NCBI GenBank assembly: GCA_015520485.1
Contig: WAPX01000059.1
Location: 1-64,000, forward strand
Length of the DNA stretch: 64,000 bases
Reading direction: 5' to 3'
Origin: Archaeoglobaceae archaeon
GTDB taxonomy: Archaea > Halobacteriota > Archaeoglobi > Archaeoglobales > Archaeoglobaceae
Made by a program: the position numbers and the translations under genes. A model generated the notes under the pieces. That model saw only the letters and a program-made list of their open reading frames with translations. It had not been told where the DNA came from and did not search any database. Each line of letters begins with the position of its first letter. The first letter of the stretch is position 1. This document shows positions 36,409-45,680 of this stretch, piece by piece.

Positions 36409-36594
36409 TAAAAACAAATAAAAAATAAAATACTAAATTAAATAATGATGTGGATTAGCTGGACTATTATACTTTTATAGTCTTCTCCATCTCACCACTC
36501 AGATAATTTCTGAATAACCCTCTTTTCCCTGAATCCCATACAAACAGTTATCCCTGTAAGAAGGACAGAGCACCTCTTTTTCACTGGTTCGTAA

Positions 36595-36825
36595 TCATAG
36601 CAGTGCAATCGCTTCAAACTGTAAGGCTTCTTTCCCCAATTTGATTACATCCTCTACTATACTTCTCAAACTCTTCAGATTTAGTCTCAATCCTTCAAAT
36701 AGCTTCTTAACGAGTTTTCTATACTTTTTCTTCTCCTTTTCTACGTTCTTCGAAAAGATAAACAGAGGATAGCTTATTAACCTTTTTAGTATTAAAGGCA
36801 CTATTCCATACCTTATCCCGATCAA
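36595..36825 (-). pseudogene. Short ORF, probable gene remnant of unknown family
   Basis: A 76-codon open frame, Lys/Leu-rich and helical (KNVEKEKKKYRKLVKKLFEGL), begins without a good start or ribosome site. Just upstream in another frame is LNRLIRFGDAILK, which suggests a frameshifted older gene. I do not recognise it. It stands in an AT-rich stretch with no other gene from 36308 to 37487. Confidence 0.3.
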
Positions 36826-37487
36826 GTTCTTGTAGTAGAAACCTTAAGGATAGCGTCTCCAAACCTGATTAGCCTATTTAGCATTTCTAAAATTAAAGTA
36901 TCTGCTTTCATGGACATTTGCAGGATAGACGTGGAAGAAGGTGTTAGAGTTCTGTAATCGATTAAGATACCAAGAATCCTTTTGTTGAATAACCCTGCAG
37001 AGTTTATTCTTTAAATCTCCTGAGGGGATTTAAGTCGAGTGATACATCCGTCCAATACAATATTAACTTTCTTCTCCTTTTTGAATTTGCGTTAAGAATT
37101 GAGAAAACGAAGTTTACAAACTGATTCAAATTTTGACATAAATGAGTAGACAGATTTTAATTTGACCTCCTCGTTAATTTTACTGTCTATTATTTTTCTG
37201 TTTTTGATTTAAGGTAACCCAATCATGTCCCGAAGAGGAGGTGAATTAGTTGTTTGTTTTTGGCGTGGGGTTGTATGGATGGAGATTGATTATTGGTTTG
37301 ATGGAACACCATATAACTGAAATAAAACTGGAGCTTTATGACCCTCTGTAATTACTGGGGTGTTAGTCTTAACACTCTCGTTTACATTAGTTATCTTTAG
37401 TTATATAAAATTATACTAAACAATTACAATAAACAAAAAATTGACAAAAACATAAATAGAACATTAAATAAAATTAAATACACTAAA
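36826..37487. other. AT-rich relic region before pyrG
   Basis: About 660 bases with no well-supported gene. Two items stand out. A TTG at 37250, five bases after GAGGAGGTGAA, opens a 33-codon frame (FVFGVGLYGWRLIIGLMEHH) ending at 37351. Next, 37346-37380 resembles the 3' end of the IS transposase relics elsewhere in the window (TAATTACTGGGGTGTTAG). The rest looks like decayed DNA and the pyrG terminator side. Confidence 0.4.
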
Positions 37488-39071
37488 TTAAATTTCCAAA
37501 CCAAAAGCAGCTTTGACGAAGCCCACGAACGGTGGAGAGGGAGAGTACGGACGGGACTTGAATTCCGGATGAAACTGCGTGCCTATGAAGAACCTGTTCT
37601 CCGGGTACTCCAGAATTTCCATTCTCCTCCCGCCGTCTGAGTAGCCGGAAAACACGAGCCCGTGTTTCTCGAACTCCGATATAAATTCAGGATTTACCTC
37701 GTAGCGATGTCTGTGCCTCTCGTAAACTTTTTCCCTGCCGTACAGCCTTCTCGCCATCGTGTTGTCCTTTATCGTTACCTCTATGTCTCCAAGCCTCATC
37801 GTGCCTCCGAGCTCGTCAACTTCCTTCTGCTCTGGAAGAAGGTCTATAACAGCGTGTTTCGTTTTTGCAAACTCGCTGCTGTTTGCGTCCTCCCAGCCTA
37901 TCACGTGCCTCGCAAACTCAATTACAGCGAGCTGGAAACCGAGACATATGCCGAGAAACGGTATGTCGTTCTCTCTCGCGTACTCTATTGCCTTTATCTT
38001 CCCTTCCGCTCCCCTCTTCCCGAATCCACCGGGAACGAGTATCCCATCAGCGTCTATTTCAATTTCGTCTTTTCCTTCAAGTCCTTCACTCTCTATCCAG
38101 AGTACGTTTACCCTGCATCCCGCCTCTATTCCGCCGTGCTTCAGAGCTTCTCTTATGCTGAGGTACGAATCCTGAACGTCAGTGTACTTTCCAACCACAG
38201 CTATTGTCACCTCTTCTTCAAGGCTTCTGAGCTTTTCAACCATTTTTTCCCATTCTCCACTCGGCTCTCTCTTCTCCAGCCCGAGTTTGGAGAGTATGTA
38301 GTCGTCAAACTTCTCCCTCCTGAACATCAGAGGGACCTCGTATATGTCCTCAGCATCCTCGGCACTTATCACAGCTTCAACCGGCACGTCGCAGAACAGT
38401 GAGATCTTCCTTTTCGTCCCCTCTTCAAGCTTTCTCGCACACCTTCCAACTATGGCATCCGGCTGTAACCCTATGCTCCTCAGCTCCTTGACGCTGTGCT
38501 GCGTCGGCTTGGTTTTCTGTTCCCCGCTTGAATCGAGAGGAACGAGAGTAACGTGAACGAGCAAAAAGTCCTCCGGCTTCTCCTCAATCTTCATCTGCCT
38601 TATTGCCTCGAGGAAGGGCATTCCCTCAATATCTCCAACTGTTCCACCTATTTCCACGAGACATATCTCTGCATCGCTCTCCTCCACAACTCTCCTTATC
38701 CAGCTTTTTATTTCATCGGTAACGTGCGGAATTATCTGAACAGTTTGACCGAGGTATTCCCCCTTTCTCTCCTTTTCTATAACGCTCCTGTAAATCTTTC
38801 CAGTCGTTATATTGTGGTTTCCTGTCAGCTCAACACCTATAAACCTCTCGTAATGTCCAAGATCGAGATCCACTTCGGTACCGTCTTTCAAAACGTAAAC
38901 CTCTCCGTGCTGAAAGGGATTCATAGTTCCTGCGTCGATGTTTATGTAAGGATCTATTTTTATAGGTATAACCTTGTAACCCATATCGACGAGAAGTCTG
39001 CCTATTGAAGCGGCAGTAATGCCCTTGCCGAGTCCGCTCATGACTCCCCCCGTCACCATTATGTACTTCAT
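37488..39071 (-). CDS. pyrG: CTP synthase
   Basis: Makes CTP from UTP and glutamine. 527 residues from ATG 39071 ([20 protein letters not shown]), chosen because GAGGTG stands six bases upstream. N-terminal amidoligase with [21 protein letters not shown] in the usual place; C-terminal glutamine amidotransferase with GICLGFQ (nucleophile Cys) and the QFHPE histidine-glutamate pair. Full length. Eleven bases after a Trm112-like gene. Confidence 0.97.
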   Translation of the reverse strand: MKYIMVTGGVMSGLGKGITAASIGRLLVDMGYKVIPIKIDPYINIDAGTMNPFQHGEVYVLKDGTEVDLDLGHYERFIGVELTGNHNITTGKIYRSVIEKERKGEYLGQTVQIIPHVTDEIKSWIRRVVEESDAEICLVEIGGTVGDIEGMPFLEAIRQMKIEEKPEDFLLVHVTLVPLDSSGEQKTKPTQHSVKELRSIGLQPDAIVGRCARKLEEGTKRKISLFCDVPVEAVISAEDAEDIYEVPLMFRREKFDDYILSKLGLEKREPSGEWEKMVEKLRSLEEEVTIAVVGKYTDVQDSYLSIREALKHGGIEAGCRVNVLWIESEGLEGKDEIEIDADGILVPGGFGKRGAEGKIKAIEYARENDIPFLGICLGFQLAVIEFARHVIGWEDANSSEFAKTKHAVIDLLPEQKEVDELGGTMRLGDIEVTIKDNTMARRLYGREKVYERHRHRYEVNPEFISEFEKHGLVFSGYSDGGRRMEILEYPENRFFIGTQFHPEFKSRPYSPSPPFVGFVKAAFGLEI

Positions 39072-39081
39072 TTCCAGCACC

Positions 39082-39279
39082 TCAGGAGTTTTCCACTTTT
39101 TCCCTTACGTCCGGGGGGAGCATGTTTGGTATTCCATCTTCAATGGGATATTCGGTTCCGCAGTTTTTGCAGACAAGCCTTCCTCTGACAATCTCCTCCC
39201 CGTCCTCTTCCTCCACTTCAAGTGTGAGGTCTCCCTTGCAAACAGGACAGGCAAGAATGTCGAGTAAACTCCTTCTCAT
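39082..39279 (-). CDS. Trm112-like zinc protein
   Basis: 65 residues: [20 protein letters not shown], then [20 protein letters not shown], a CxxC/CxxC ribbon with the Trm112 ending. In archaea such proteins activate methyltransferases acting on tRNA and translation factors. The start at 39279 (MRRSLLDIL) matches the family; the frame extends 14 codons upstream. Same direction as pyrG. Confidence 0.85.
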   Translation of the reverse strand: MRRSLLDILACPVCKGDLTLEVEEEDGEEIVRGRLVCKNCGTEYPIEDGIPNMLPPDVREKVENS

Positions 39280-39350
39280 ATACTCCGGAAAATGGGTGAA
39301 AATATTAGCCTTTCGAACCATCCATTATTGGTGTATCGTGGGGTGATAAC

Positions 39351-39461
39351 GTGGAGCGAAGGTGTGAGAACTGCAGGTACTACAAAAAGTGTCTCGAATG
39401 GAACTGCCTGAAAAACGCTGAGGAGTGCGAGTACTTCGAACCCGTGAATGACAGTCCATGA
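39351..39461 (+). CDS. Tiny cysteine-rich protein
   Basis: A 36-codon gene, GTG start with GGGGTGATAAC directly upstream. It reads VERRCENCRYYKKCLEWNC, then LKNAEECEYFEPVNDSP, with five Cys spaced CxxCx5C, as in small archaeal metal-binding proteins. It ends 43 bases before ilvD. Too short for automatic calls; the good ribosome site and Cys pattern favour it. Function unknown. Confidence 0.55.
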   Translation: MERRCENCRYYKKCLEWNCLKNAEECEYFEPVNDSP

Positions 39462-39504
39462 CAAACGATTTATTACTTTCCCTGCCATTTCCTCCGGTGA
39501 AAAA

Positions 39505-41148
39505 ATGAGAAGTGACATAGTTAAGAGAGGTGCCGAGAAGACTGCTCACAGAGCTCTTCTCAAAGCAACAGGAATTACGGACGTGGACATGGAAAAACCG
39601 TTCATAGGTATAGCAAACGCCTACAACGACATAGTTCCCGGACACCTGATGCTCGACAGGCTAACAAAAGCGGTAAGAGAGGGTGTCTGTGCAGCAGGAG
39701 GTACTCCCTTCGAGTTCGGAGTCATGGGAATATGCGATGGAATAGCCATGGGCCACGACGGTATGAGGTACGCGCTCGCATCAAGAGAGCTGATAGCGGA
39801 TACGATAGAGGCAATGGTAAACGCTCACTGCTTCGACGGTCTCGTCGTCGTGGGTTCGTGCGACAAAATAGTTCCCGGAATGCTCATGGCTATGCTCAGA
39901 CTGGACATACCGGCTATAGCGGTAACCGGTGGCCCCATGCTCGCAGAAAGAGTGGGAAACAGAACTGTTACGATAAAAACGGCATTTGAAGCGGCGGGAG
40001 AGTACAAGGCTGGAAAAATAAGTGAAAAAGAGTTGAAGCTGTACGAAGACTACTGCGCTGCGTACTGCGGGAGCTGTCAGGGGCTTTACACTGCGAACAC
40101 AATGCAGCTTTTAACGGAAACTCTCGGCCTGAGCCTTCCCTACTGCGCAACGTCTCCCTGTGGTTCGTCGAGAAAGCTGAGAATAGCCAAGATGAGTGGA
40201 ATGAGGATAATGGAGCTCGTGAAAAACGACATCAGACCTTCAGACTTCGTTACGGAGAATTCCTTCAGGAATGCGGTAACTATGGACATGCTCGTCGGTG
40301 GTTCCACGAACACAGTCCTGCACCTCCCAGCAATAGCCAGAGAAGCCGGAATAAAGCTGAGTCTCGACATCTTCGACGAAATAAGCAGAAAAACGCCACA
40401 CATAGTTGCGATAGATCCGGCGTCAGAACACACGATTGCTGATCTGGACGAGAGTGGAGGAGTGCCCATGCTGCTCAGGAAAGCAAGGGAATACTTCAGC
40501 AACGAAATGACTGTTAGCGGACTGAGAATTTACGAAATAGCCGACAGGGCCTTTGTCAGGGGAAGAGACATAATTTCCGAACCGTCAAAACCGCTTCACA
40601 GAGAGGGAGGAATAGCGATACTCAAAGGAAATCTCGCAGAAAAGGGAAGCGTCGTGAAACAGGCAGCAGTTCAGGAAGACATGCTCAGGTTTAAAGGAAG
40701 TGCAAAGGTTTACAACTCCGAGCAGGAGGCTCTGAAGGCAATTCTCAACGGCGAGATTGATGAAGGGGACGTCGTGATAATAAGGTACATGGGGCCCAAA
40801 GGGGCTCCCGGAATGCCGGAAATGCTCCTGCCAACCGCCGCAATAGCCGGAATGGGTTTGAAGAGAGTTGCCCTGATAACAGACGGCAGGTTTAGCGGAG
40901 CGACGAGAGGACCGTGCATAGGTCACGTGGCTCCAGAGGCGATGGTGGGTGGAACCATAGCTCTGGTTGAGGAAGGAGATGTCGTGAGCATAGACATACC
41001 TGCGAGGAAACTGGAGCTCGAGGTCGATGAAGAGGAGCTTGCTGAGAGGAGGGAGAAGTGGAAGCCAGTAGAGAGAGAGCTCAAAGGCTATCTGTCCAGA
41101 TATGCGAAGCTCGTCAGCGGAGCAGATGAAGGAGCTGTTTTCAGGTAG
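39505..41148 (+). CDS. ilvD: Dihydroxy-acid dehydratase
   Basis: Third step of branched-chain amino acid synthesis, an iron-sulfur lyase. 547 residues from ATG 39505 (RSDIVKRGAEKTAHRALLKA); the frame runs 19 codons upstream, but the family begins here. Cluster region: VVVGSCDKIVPGMLMA and YCGSCQGLYTANTM; active-site region TDGRFSGATRGPCIGHVAPE. Complete and typical. Confidence 0.97.
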   Translation: MRSDIVKRGAEKTAHRALLKATGITDVDMEKPFIGIANAYNDIVPGHLMLDRLTKAVREGVCAAGGTPFEFGVMGICDGIAMGHDGMRYALASRELIADTIEAMVNAHCFDGLVVVGSCDKIVPGMLMAMLRLDIPAIAVTGGPMLAERVGNRTVTIKTAFEAAGEYKAGKISEKELKLYEDYCAAYCGSCQGLYTANTMQLLTETLGLSLPYCATSPCGSSRKLRIAKMSGMRIMELVKNDIRPSDFVTENSFRNAVTMDMLVGGSTNTVLHLPAIAREAGIKLSLDIFDEISRKTPHIVAIDPASEHTIADLDESGGVPMLLRKAREYFSNEMTVSGLRIYEIADRAFVRGRDIISEPSKPLHREGGIAILKGNLAEKGSVVKQAAVQEDMLRFKGSAKVYNSEQEALKAILNGEIDEGDVVIIRYMGPKGAPGMPEMLLPTAAIAGMGLKRVALITDGRFSGATRGPCIGHVAPEAMVGGTIALVEEGDVVSIDIPARKLELEVDEEELAERREKWKPVERELKGYLSRYAKLVSGADEGAVFR

Positions 41149-41170
41149 GTTTTGCAGGTGAGTTTTGTTA

Positions 41171-41210
41171 CAATTTATTTTTAGTATTTAATACTTTGTT
41201 ATTTATTTTA
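41171..41210 (+). terminator. T-rich terminator after ilvD
   Basis: Starting 23 bases after the ilvD stop, several T-runs (TTTATTTTTAG, ATTTATTTTA) follow within 40 bases, in the short region that ilvD shares with the convergent methyltransferase. Call by composition only. Confidence 0.4.
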
Positions 41211-41278
41211 TATGCATAAATATTTTATACCAAAATTGCTAAATGCTGTAAGAGTGCAATGCAGTAAAACACCAAACG

Positions 41279-41893
41279 TCAAACAACTCCAGATATTATA
41301 ACAACGAGCTTTCTCCAGAAAAAGTAGGGCCCCGTTTCCACGTACCTAATCTTTTTCAGCCCGGCATTTCTGTACCATTCAACACACTGCTCGGTTGTTG
41401 GGAAAAGCATAATAGACTCGGCAAATTTTCTTGCAAGAAAACTTGAAGGTTTTCTCGGTGCAAGTATTACAACTCTTCCGCCATCCTTTGTAACTCTCGC
41501 CATTTCTTCTATCCCTTTTTGCGGATCTGGCCAGTACTCTATGCTACCAGCGGAGATTGCGGCATCGAAAGAGCCGTCTTTAAAAGGCAGGTTCTCCGCA
41601 TCACCCCTCAAAAAGCTGGCCTTGGGGAACCTCCTGATTGCCTTTACCATCTGTTCGGGTGTCAGGTCAACTGCCGTAACGTTCTCCTCTCCAACCCTCC
41701 TCACTATCTCCGCAGTCGTGAATCCCGTTCCGCACCCGATTTCAACTACCCTGCTGTTTTTCTTCACTTCTGCCATATCCACTACTGTTCTGCGCATCTC
41801 GTCAGAGTAAAAAAAGGGGTTTACGAAGTCGTACACCTTGGAAAAGTACTTGTAAAAGTGCCTCGCCCTTCTCTTATCCTCCAGAATGCCCAT
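41279..41893 (-). CDS. Class I SAM methyltransferase, possibly quinone-type
   Basis: 204 residues with a Rossmann methyltransferase core: VVEIGCGTGFTTAEI (motif I), VTAVDLTPEQM, GDAENLPFKDGSFDAAIS. The N-terminus FYKYFSKVYDFVNPFFYSDEMR and C-terminal hydrophobic segment resemble UbiE/MPBQ-type quinone methylases; Archaeoglobales use menaquinone. The substrate is not decided by sequence. 26 bases after eS6 on the same strand. Confidence 0.8.
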   Translation of the reverse strand: MGILEDKRRARHFYKYFSKVYDFVNPFFYSDEMRRTVVDMAEVKKNSRVVEIGCGTGFTTAEIVRRVGEENVTAVDLTPEQMVKAIRRFPKASFLRGDAENLPFKDGSFDAAISAGSIEYWPDPQKGIEEMARVTKDGGRVVILAPRKPSSFLARKFAESIMLFPTTEQCVEWYRNAGLKKIRYVETGPYFFWRKLVVIISGVV

Positions 41894-41919
41894 GGTTAAT
41901 CACTTGCTGGTTCTAACTT

Positions 41920-42324
41920 TCAGCTCTCCTCCTCTTTCTCCTCTTTCTTGCCGAAGTACTCTTCTAGAGGCACCTTACCATGTGTTACAACTTTCATATT
42001 TATCTGAACTATGTCCCTGCTTATGACTCTGCCTCTAACGTGCTTCCTCCGTCTCAACCCCTTTTCAGTGGGGTTGAAGCCCACACCGCCTGAAAGCAGG
42101 ATTTTTTTTCTTCCGCTCCCCGGTATATCCGGTCTCATCGGGAAACCATCTCTATCACTCCCTCCAGTAATCTGAAGCTCGTAGTCCGGTGGCAATTCTA
42201 CGAGAGTTCCGTTTATCACATCTCCTATCTGCTTTCCTATCAGCTTGTTCGCGTTTGCGCCGCTGACTGTGGTCTGATAAGCTTTTCCCGTTTTTGGATC
42301 AGACACAACAACCTTAAACTCCAT
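41920..42324 (-). CDS. rps6e: Ribosomal protein eS6
   Basis: About 134 residues. EFKVVVSDPKTGKAYQ at the start and RKHVRGRVISRDIVQINMKV near the end are typical of archaeal S6e; the GVGFNP segment is also present. ATG 42324 lies five bases after GAGGTGA; GTG 42333 is less likely. Ends in an acidic EEKEEES tail. Confidence 0.95.
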   Translation of the reverse strand: MEFKVVVSDPKTGKAYQTTVSGANANKLIGKQIGDVINGTLVELPPDYELQITGGSDRDGFPMRPDIPGSGRKKILLSGGVGFNPTEKGLRRRKHVRGRVISRDIVQINMKVVTHGKVPLEEYFGKKEEKEEES

Positions 42325-42515
42325 ACGCGTCACCTCTGGTGGTTCTCCTCAAACTTTACAGGATTTATAAATCTGATTGTTCACCGTGATGAGAATAAAC
42401 GACCTGTATTTTTCAGTTTTTACACACTTAGTTTAAGAATTTATGTTCAACAGAAACACTCCCGAACCGAAAGCGAAAAAGGTAGAAATCGATAAAATGA
42501 AAATATAAAGCAGAA

Positions 42516-42866
42516 TTAGACACAGCCAGTTGGCTTCGGAAGTCCAGCAATCCTACAGGCGTCCTTAGCCGGACCCTGTGGGAACAGCTGATACAGGTAC
42601 TCCAGTGTACCCTTCTCTTTACCAAAAGTCTTCTTCATGTGTTTAACAACAAGTCTTATGGGTGGAGCTACACCATACTTAACAAAGTAGTCTCTCAGGT
42701 ATTCAATAATCGCCCAGTGATCCTCCGTCAGCTCGATTGGCTGCGGGCTAAATCTCGTGTCCTTCGCAAGAGCTTCAGCCACTTCTTTGTCCCATTCTTC
42801 CCAGTCCTGCAAAAATCCGTCCTCGTCAAGGGTCAGTTTCTTTCCTTTTACTTCCAATTCCGGCAT
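42516..42866 (-). CDS. dsrC: DsrC sulfur-trafficking protein
   Basis: Carries a trisulfide between sulfite reductase DsrAB and membrane reductases. 116 residues with FLQDWEEWDKEVAEALA, LTEDHWAIIEYLRDYF and the C-terminal arm CRIAGLPKPTGCV holding both conserved cysteines, so it is a true DsrC and not only a TusE relative. GAGGTGG before the ATG. Monocistronic here; supports a sulfate- or sulfite-reducing ancestry. Confidence 0.95.
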   Translation of the reverse strand: MPELEVKGKKLTLDEDGFLQDWEEWDKEVAEALAKDTRFSPQPIELTEDHWAIIEYLRDYFVKYGVAPPIRLVVKHMKKTFGKEKGTLEYLYQLFPQGPAKDACRIAGLPKPTGCV

Positions 42867-43056
42867 TCCATACCACCTCTTTTATTTACCTTAAACTTTC
42901 CGCATAAATAATTTACGGTATTTTTCGATTGTTTTTGAAGTCTTTTTCGCCAGAAATTTACCGTTACCCATTTTTAAACCAAATCGGCGAGTTTGGTAAA
43001 TTACTTGAATGTGCGGGGTTTGCAGGCTGTAATTAAAAACGTATAAGCTCTGAACG

Positions 43057-44241
43057 CTACCATATCGGCAGAACCTCGTCGAGTCTTTTCTGCACAATTT
43101 CCCTTATTCCAAAAAACCTCATAGCCGCTCTTGCTACTCTTTCCACCTCGTTTTCTGCAGTGTACACACCAACCATCATGGAGTTCTTTTCCTCTTCTCT
43201 CAGAGCTCGAACGAGGGGAGAGACCTCCTCCAGCGTTCTGAGTTCTCCATCAACCTCTACAAGAGCCCTGAACTCCTTCACCTCCTCTTCTTTCGGCACG
43301 TCAACTATTACGTTTTCTACATCAACCTCTGCCTCTTCAGCTATTTCCACTTCGGCTCTCTTCGCATCTATTTTTTCTGCAGGTATTCTCCACCTGCCAA
43401 CGTAAATTGCTCTTTTGAAGAGTTTTCTCTCGTCAAGTCTCTTCATAATATCTCCGGGATAGCCGCCGAGCCTTCTCAAAAAAGAAACTACATCATACTC
43501 GTCCATTTTCAGCAGCTCCACAGGCTTTATCAGTTTATCCTCTATACACCTCTCCACTGCTTTTTCGTACATCTTTCTTGCTATCCTGCAGACGTGGTGG
43601 TGGTAAACTGTTGGATACATCATGAACCTCGAAAGCAGAAGCGATTCTGCTGCTTTAAGTGCTCTGCCCTCAATCACAGGCTCCATACCCCTGAACTTTA
43701 TTCTTTCAACCAGTCTCATCAGGTCAAACACGCCGTAAGCAACACCCGTGTAGTAGGAATCTCTAACCAGATAGTCCATTCTGTCGGCGTCTATATCCCC
43801 ACTCACTATGCTGTGTCCTTCAACGATTTTTGCAATTTTTCCAAGTCGCAGACCCTCTTCTTTCAGCCTTTCTTCGAGTTCAGTTCCCCTTACAACCGGT
43901 AAGATGTTTTCGTGTTCAAACCTCAGGTACTTCCTTAACAGGTTATCGCTCGAGTGGGAGAATGGAGCATGAGCCACGTCGTGTATCAGCCCCGCTGCTA
44001 TGCACTCCCTTTTTTCCCTGTCGTCACACTCAATTCTGTCTGCGAGCTTCAGCACAACGTGCATGACTCCAATGCTGTGTTCGAACCTCGTGTGATTGGC
44101 TCCGGGATACACGAGGTTGGCAAAGCCAAGCTGTTTAACCCTCCTGAGTCTCTGAATTTGAGGAGTATCCATTATTTTAACGCACCAGTCCGGAATTGTT
44201 ATGTTTCCGTGTATTGGATCCCTTATCGTTTTTGCCGGCAT
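43057..44241 (-). CDS. HD-domain phosphohydrolase (SAMHD1/dGTPase-like)
   Basis: 394 residues. IRDPIHGNITIPDW at the start, HTRFEHSIGVMHV and AAGLIHDVAHAPFSHSSD give the H...HD...D metal site of the SAMHD1-like family; DADRMDYLVRDSYYTG is also conserved. Likely cleaves dNTPs or other nucleotides; the substrate is not certain. The ATG 44241 is chosen over a TTG at 44256. Divergent from cas1. Confidence 0.88.
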   Translation of the reverse strand: MPAKTIRDPIHGNITIPDWCVKIMDTPQIQRLRRVKQLGFANLVYPGANHTRFEHSIGVMHVVLKLADRIECDDREKRECIAAGLIHDVAHAPFSHSSDNLLRKYLRFEHENILPVVRGTELEERLKEEGLRLGKIAKIVEGHSIVSGDIDADRMDYLVRDSYYTGVAYGVFDLMRLVERIKFRGMEPVIEGRALKAAESLLLSRFMMYPTVYHHHVCRIARKMYEKAVERCIEDKLIKPVELLKMDEYDVVSFLRRLGGYPGDIMKRLDERKLFKRAIYVGRWRIPAEKIDAKRAEVEIAEEAEVDVENVIVDVPKEEEVKEFRALVEVDGELRTLEEVSPLVRALREEEKNSMMVGVYTAENEVERVARAAMRFFGIREIVQKRLDEVLPIW

Positions 44242-44388
44242 TTTGCAGAAGTTCAAACTGCGTTTGTTAGACTTTTCGGCTTTTGGATTAACGCCTGCAT
44301 AAACACCTTATGGATTAACACCTTACGGGCAAAAAGCAGTCCAAGAATTTCCAGAAAAGTTTATGTGTATCACGTTTAAAAATATATC

Positions 44389-45357
44389 ATGAAAAAGAAG
44401 AACTACTACATAATTTCTGACGGAAAACTGAAAAGACACGAAAACACGATATACTTCGAAAACGAAGACGGAAAAAGGCCAATTCCCGTAAATACGATAT
44501 ATTCTATTTACGCTCTTGCCTCTCTAACCATGACCTCCAAAGCTCTTTCCCTGCTTTCGAGCAATGGAGTTTGCATTCACTTTTTTAACAGGTACGGCTT
44601 TTACGTCGGCTCGTTCTACCCGAGAGAAACACTCGTTTCCGGAGACGTGATTGTCAGGCAAGTTGAACACTACCTCGATAAAGACAGAAGGCTGTACCTC
44701 GCCAGAGCTTTTGTTAAGGGCTCGATTATGAACATGCTGAAGGTTCTGAAATACTACGGAGCAGATACATCCGGCGTTGAAAGGGGGCTGGAGAGCCTCA
44801 GCAACGCAGGTAGCCTGCAGGAGGTAATGGGTGCGGAAGCTTCGTCGAGAAATGCGTACTATTCTGCTTTTGACGGAATTCTGAAGGAGTTTAAATTCGA
44901 GGAACGGAGCAGAAGACCGCCAAAAAACGAAGTAAACGCGTTGCTGAGCTTCGGTAACTCACTGCTCTACTCTACGGTTCTTTCCGAGATTTACCACACC
45001 CAGCTAAATCCCGCGATTTCTTACCTGCACGAACCCTTTGAAAGGAGGTTCAGCCTGGCACTGGACATAGCGGACGTTTTTAAACCCCTTCTTGTTGACA
45101 GAACCGTATTTTCGGTCGTAAACAAGGGCGTTATCGGAAAGAACGATTTCAGGAGGGATTTGAAAGGGGTTCTTCTCAACGAGAACGGAATAAAGAAGTT
45201 CCTGAAGGCTTACAACGACAAACTCGAGACTACTGTAAAACACAGAAAACTCGGCAGAAAAGTTTCCTATCAGAGACTCATAAGGCTGGAATGCTACAAA
45301 CTCGTCAAACACCTGATAGGCACAGAGAAGTACGAGCCCTTTGTAGTGTGGTGGTAG
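44389..45357 (+). CDS. cas1: CRISPR adaptation integrase Cas1
   Basis: 322 residues. Cas1 fold with the metal-binding Glu in [16 protein letters not shown], the His in [22 protein letters not shown] and the following Asp/Glu. The sequence looks like the type I-B group. A TATA-like GTTTATGTG lies about 25-30 bases before the ATG, so the message may be leaderless. cas2 follows at once. Confidence 0.96.
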   Translation: MKKKNYYIISDGKLKRHENTIYFENEDGKRPIPVNTIYSIYALASLTMTSKALSLLSSNGVCIHFFNRYGFYVGSFYPRETLVSGDVIVRQVEHYLDKDRRLYLARAFVKGSIMNMLKVLKYYGADTSGVERGLESLSNAGSLQEVMGAEASSRNAYYSAFDGILKEFKFEERSRRPPKNEVNALLSFGNSLLYSTVLSEIYHTQLNPAISYLHEPFERRFSLALDIADVFKPLLVDRTVFSVVNKGVIGKNDFRRDLKGVLLNENGIKKFLKAYNDKLETTVKHRKLGRKVSYQRLIRLECYKLVKHLIGTEKYEPFVVWW

Positions 45358-45359
45358 CG

Positions 45360-45623
45360 TTGTACGTTATCGTTGTTTACGACGTGAACGTTAACAGGGT
45401 GAACAGAATTAAAAAGTTTCTGCGGAGGTACCTTTACTGGGTTCAGAACTCCGTTTTTGAAGGGGAAATAAGCGAGGCTGACCTGGAGGAAGTGAGAATG
45501 GGTTTGAATGATATTATCGATAAGAACGAGGACATGGTCGTGATATATAGGTTCAGGAGTGAGAAAGCCGTCAAAAAAGAGGTTATGGGATTCGACAAGA
45601 GCAAAGCTGACGAGATAATCTAA
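45360..45623 (+). CDS. cas2: Cas2
   Basis: About 87 residues; partners Cas1 in spacer integration. The YVIVVYDVNVNRVNRIKKFL N-terminus with the conserved Asp, and RYLYWVQNSVFEGE, are diagnostic. The start is not ATG: TTG 45360 is favoured, five bases after GGTGG; GTG 45351 or 45348 are alternatives overlapping the cas1 end. Confidence 0.94.
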   Translation: MYVIVVYDVNVNRVNRIKKFLRRYLYWVQNSVFEGEISEADLEEVRMGLNDIIDKNEDMVVIYRFRSEKAVKKEVMGFDKSKADEII

Positions 45624-45650
45624 TGTTAAAAAACAGACAGATCAGAAACG

Positions 45651-45660
45651 TTTAAGTATA
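45651..45660 (+). promoter_or_regulatory. TATA box for cas6
   Basis: TTTAAGTATA, 21-30 bases before the cas6 GTG, with GAAACG upstream as a BRE-like element. The message would be leaderless, which agrees with the missing Shine-Dalgarno site. Confidence 0.5.
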
Positions 45661-45680
45661 GTGTATTCAATATAATTACT

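Noticed and set aside
42380-42420. GTGATGA followed by CTG-rich bases, a possible C/D-box RNA
   Set aside because: No D box (CTGA) at the right distance and no paired D'/C' elements.
42891-43097. 68-codon minus-strand ORF between dsrC and the HD gene
   Set aside because: Overlaps the HD gene end, has no ribosome site for the full frame, and its second half is a Lys-rich low-complexity stretch; more likely the dsrC leader region.
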